Below are positions 61,572 through 64,000 of a stretch of DNA of 64,000 nucleotides, piece after piece; the first letter of the stretch is position 1, and each line of letters starts with the position of its first letter. The position numbers were made by a program, and so were the translations under genes. Below the pieces are notes generated by a model. The model saw only the letters and a program-made list of their open reading frames with translations. It had not been told where the DNA came from and did no database searches. Source of the DNA: Allocoprobacillus sp002160865 (GTDB lineage Bacteria > Bacillota_I > Bacilli_A > Erysipelotrichales > Coprobacillaceae); NCBI RefSeq assembly GCF_042850985.1, contig NZ_AP031415.1, positions 124,001-188,000 of the forward strand. The letters run 5' to 3'.

Positions 61572-61624
61572 GGGCTGTAACAAAATAATTTTTTAAAGAG
61601 TTGATTTTGTTTCAGCTCTTTTTA
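61572..61624 (+). terminator. Terminator after the ABC exporter operon
   Basis: AGCTGAAACAAAAT-type imperfect stem: GGCTGTAACAAAAT (61573-61586) with ATTTTGTTTCAGCT (61604-61617), one mismatch, then T's. A relative of this sequence lies at 63098-63137. Confidence 0.75.
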
Positions 61625-61871
61625 ATGTCTATGTTATTGAATGATATCAGAATTCTATTAGTCCTCGTTTCATAAACCGGGTGTATTTCATATTTTCTCG
61701 TGCTTAGCAATATATTTTCTATACTATTGTGAACCATGAATATACAATAATGATATGGAATTAATCAATTTCATTGTTATAAGTGTTAATTTGATTATTA
61801 GAGTTGTTTGTATTGAAGATAGAGAACTTAAAAAAGGTACTTAATTATACCTTTTTAGTCTAAAATAGTAT
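61625..61871. other. Intergenic region with a minus-strand terminator
   Basis: No gene seen. AAAAAGGTA / TACCTTTTT (61832-61857, 8-base loop) forms a hairpin with U-run potential on both strands and ends the flavodoxin-like pair on the minus strand. The rest is AT-rich without clear signals. Confidence 0.6.
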
Positions 61872-62477
61872 CTAGTTTTCAATATCCATTATTGACATTT
61901 GCTCTTTTGTAATACCATTCTTTTTTCCATAATTTTCCCAATATTTTGTAGATGCTTTTACAAAAACTTTTTTTGGCAAAGGCATTGTTACTTTCAAGGA
62001 TACATTTTTTTCTTTTGTGATTGCTAAAGAAAATTTTTTAATCTTCCATTCAACTAATTTTTGGAAAGGTGTTGTTAATATAGCTTCACCACTACCAATA
62101 CGTAAAACTGATCCAAATGAATATCCTTGACTTTGACAGAAGAATTGTATCATCTTTACAGCAATATCATTTTGATTTGGCTCTATAAATCCACAATTTA
62201 TCATGATGCAAAATTTAGGCTTTTGACTTGGAGAATTTATCTCCAATGTTTTTAGGAAATTTAATAGTGTTACGGGTATACTATCTGCATAAAGTGGGAA
62301 AACAAGTAAAACATGCGTAAAATCATTCATCTTTTTACAAAGTTCTAAGTGATTATTCTTTGTGATTGTAAAATATTCAGTTGGCATTGGACTCTTTGCT
62401 TGAAATATTTTTGCATATTTTTGCGAATTAGATCTTGGAGCACGAGGACTTCCGTTAATAATCATTATTTTTCCCAT
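61872..62477 (-). CDS. NAD(P)H-dependent oxidoreductase-like protein (flavodoxin fold)
   Basis: 201 residues. 'IMIINGSPRAPRSNSQKYA' is the FMN phosphate-binding start of NADPH-dependent FMN reductases; 'HVLLVFPLYADSIPVTLLNFL' is the second flavin strand, and 'MINCGFIEPNQN' the third. The C-terminal 60 residues are basic. It overlaps the gene upstream by 13 bases. The two are commonly seen as a pair of short flavodoxin-like proteins. Substrate unknown. Confidence 0.82.
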   Translation of the reverse strand: MGKIMIINGSPRAPRSNSQKYAKIFQAKSPMPTEYFTITKNNHLELCKKMNDFTHVLLVFPLYADSIPVTLLNFLKTLEINSPSQKPKFCIMINCGFIEPNQNDIAVKMIQFFCQSQGYSFGSVLRIGSGEAILTTPFQKLVEWKIKKFSLAITKEKNVSLKVTMPLPKKVFVKASTKYWENYGKKNGITKEQMSIMDIEN

Positions 62478-62977
62478 GATGATATCACGTCCCTTACAGT
62501 TTGTTCAAGTTCATTTTCCTTTACAAAAATAATTTGATAGCTTTCAAAACACATGTTTTTAGCATTTCTTTTAATAAGTTGTTTAAAAATATTTTTTTCT
62601 TCATCCGATATATTACCATAGCCAATAATAACGGCATGTTTCAAGGCAACGTTTCTTTGTACATGATGTGTTTCTCCGTGCAATAAGCGAATAAATGCCT
62701 GTTGTACGGGGATAGATCTTTCTAACATTGTTTTCATGATGGTATCATAACCACCATATTTAATTTTACTTACATAAATGATTTTATCACTATATGCAAT
62801 TTTAGGATAAACTTTAATAGCATCATCACGTATAATACATTTTCCAGGTGTTTTTACCCAGCAACTAAAACAGCCGACACAATTTGTAATGTTTAATTCT
62901 GAAAGGTCAATCAAATTATAGGTTGATTCATCTTCTGTAGATAAATCTATTCTTCGATCACTTAGAATAAGGTGCAT
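62465..62977 (-). CDS. Flavodoxin family protein, short
   Basis: 170 residues. 'ITNCVGCFSCWVKTPGKCIIRDD' is the Cys-containing loop of NADPH-dependent FMN reductases such as iron-sulfur flavoproteins, followed by 'IIYVSKIKYGGYDTIMKTMLERS'. The usual N-terminal phosphate loop is missing, so it is a shortened version that may pair with the next gene's product. GAGAGGAG precedes the ATG. Likely redox role. Confidence 0.82.
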   Translation of the reverse strand: MHLILSDRRIDLSTEDESTYNLIDLSELNITNCVGCFSCWVKTPGKCIIRDDAIKVYPKIAYSDKIIYVSKIKYGGYDTIMKTMLERSIPVQQAFIRLLHGETHHVQRNVALKHAVIIGYGNISDEEKNIFKQLIKRNAKNMCFESYQIIFVKENELEQTVRDVISSWEK

Positions 62978-63316
62978 ATTTTTCTCCTCTCATTATATTA
63001 TCCATTCATGCTTTATGCTCTTTTGGTTATAGTCTACCATAACGCTTGATAATTGTAAAATTATATACTTTTTATCATTTGAGAAGAAAAAGCTAACGAA
63101 ATAATTGTTTTTAAAGGGTTGATTTCATCCCATTTTTTTCTGCTTTTGTACGCAATGTTTTTACATAGCTATATCTTTTAAATTGAAAAACCATTTTCAC
63201 TTTTCTTTTTTCAAAAAGAACACCTTTTAAAAGAAAAAATCTTATCATTGAGATTGATTATTTTCAAATCTAATCATAAATATAATTGAAATAAATTACC
63301 ATAATTTAATTGTATC
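62978..63316. other. AT-rich intergenic region with orphan terminator-like repeat
   Basis: No gene found. A TATAAT on the minus strand (62995-63000) just before the flavodoxin gene may be its -10 box. At 63098-63137 lies a hairpin-like sequence (GGG-TGA-TT-TCA-CCC with mismatches, then T's) that resembles the terminator at 61572-61624, but no plus-strand gene precedes it. Confidence 0.5.
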
Positions 63317-63366
63317 AAAAAAGACAAGATATATCAGCATGATACTAGCAGTATTGTCTTTTTTAT
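63317..63366 (-). terminator. Terminator of the leucyl aminopeptidase gene
   Basis: AAAAAAGACAA (63317-63327) pairs with TTGTCTTTTTT (63354-63364), with further imperfect pairing inside. The A run gives U's on the minus-strand RNA. Confidence 0.75.
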
Positions 63367-63393
63367 AATGTGTTATTTCTTACAGCTTTTTTA

Positions 63394-64000
63394 CTACTCT
63401 AAAAATACTGCGATACTTCTAACCATGACTCCGGTTGCTCCAATATTTGGTTTTTTTGCAGTAGAAGCAATATCCAAATGAATCCACTGTATGTCTTTTT
63501 CAACAAATGCTTCTAAAAAGTTAGCCGCAACACTGGCATCACCACCAAATGTCATTGAACAATTTGTCATATCAGCACTATTTGATTTTAATTTATCAAA
63601 ATATTCTTGATCTAATGGTAATCGCCATCCTTTTTCATCTGCTGCTTTCATAGCTTCTTCAAATTCATGATAATAGTCATCGTCATTACTGAAAACAGCT
63701 GTGTAGACATCGCCTAAAGCTGGACCAGTCAATGTTCCTAAATCAATGATGGCTTGAACACCAAGTTGTTTAGCATAAGTCATCGCATCGCAAAGAACTA
63801 ATCTTCCTTCGGCATCGGTAGTCGTGATTTCTACTGTTTTTCCAGATAATGTTGTGATGACATCCTGTGGTTTATATGCCTTTCCACTAACAAGATTCTC
63901 AGTGACTGGTACGATTCCATACACATTTGTTTTCGCTTGACTTTTTGCCAGTATCTGCATAACTCCTAGCACATCTGCTCCTCCACACATGTCATATTTC
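63394..64000 (-). CDS. Leucyl aminopeptidase (M17), C-terminal part, cut by window edge
   Basis: The frame is open to the edge, so the start lies outside. About 202 residues are seen. 'YDMCGGADVLGVM' is the region after the first metal ligands, 'ITTTDAEGRLVLCDAM' holds the family signature with the catalytic Arg, and 'IIDLGTLTGPALGDVYTAVFSN' and 'NIGATGVMVRSIAVFL' complete the M17 barrel. Two-metal cytoplasmic enzyme that removes N-terminal residues from peptides. Normal full length is about 450-500. A Gly replaces Ala in the 'SGAAAV' stretch, a modest change. Confidence 0.9.
   Translation of the reverse strand, partial: KYDMCGGADVLGVMQILAKSQAKTNVYGIVPVTENLVSGKAYKPQDVITTLSGKTVEITTTDAEGRLVLCDAMTYAKQLGVQAIIDLGTLTGPALGDVYTAVFSNDDDYYHEFEEAMKAADEKGWRLPLDQEYFDKLKSNSADMTNCSMTFGGDASVAANFLEAFVEKDIQWIHLDIASTAKKPNIGATGVMVRSIAVFLE

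Overview
The window is AT-rich DNA from a low-GC Gram-positive bacterium. The best fit is a gut Firmicute of the Erysipelotrichia type. This is inferred from strong AGGAGG ribosome-binding sites, many Cof-type HAD phosphatases, RpiR-controlled beta-glucoside genes, ECF transporters, Rpn-family nuclease paralogues, and PadR and DUF6199-type proteins. No rRNA, tRNA, CRISPR array or integrase was seen. Most of it looks like chromosomal metabolic and transport gene content, with one clear accessory island at about 44.4-51.9 kb.

Layout. 0-6.7 kb: the tail of an ECF S component, a DUF1893 gene, a compact GH2 glycosidase, an Rrf2 regulator, two GNAT acetyltransferases, a P-loop kinase with an unknown partner, an SRAP protein and a bacterioferritin comigratory peroxiredoxin. 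6.8-11 kb: a Cof phosphatase, DUF4177 and RpiR, then PTS IIB, a GH1 6-phospho-beta-glucosidase and a TIGR04076 protein. 20.0-11.4 kb (minus strand): RpiR, a second GH1 enzyme and PTS IIC, then RDD, M20 peptidase, AEC transporter, AbgB-like amidohydrolase and YitT genes. 20.1-34.3 kb: a DUF4143 ATPase, a GT4 glucosyltransferase, HAD and trans-sulfuration enzymes, a metallo-beta-lactamase-fold hydrolase, an esterase, a ferredoxin-linked aldo/keto reductase behind a MerR-type promoter, a glutamine amidotransferase-like hydrolase, a cupin, LysR, an EFR1 flavodoxin/ferredoxin, a MATE pump and a glutathione peroxidase. 34.5-38.7 kb: a complete ECF transporter (S, fused A-A, T) followed by a PHP-domain protein. 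38.7-44.4 kb: RpiR, MarR plus MATE, two HAD phosphatases and a GH32 beta-fructosidase.

The accessory island (44.4-51.9 kb) is bounded by two direct copies of an Rpn nuclease gene with their promoters. The left copy has a clean 348-bp in-frame deletion. Between them are two divergent transcription units. On the minus strand is a small secreted-protein gene interrupted by an amber codon in its signal peptide, then a strong stem-loop, then two overlapping ATPase-permease fusion genes. On the plus strand are PadR, a one-helix membrane protein and an intact secreted protein that appears to belong to the same family as the interrupted one. This looks like a peptide secretion or immunity module that could be lost or gained by recombination between the Rpn copies, and it is the best candidate for an undescribed system here.

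51.9-64 kb: queuosine genes (tgt, queA, queH), a frameshifted DUF6199 gene, a pair of G3E GTPases (one with a large His-rich insert), a MarR-controlled heterodimeric ABC exporter, a pair of flavodoxin-like genes, and the C-terminal part of an M17 leucyl aminopeptidase running off the right edge. Start codons were chosen by ribosome-binding site and family fit. Promoters and operators are predictions from sequence pattern only.
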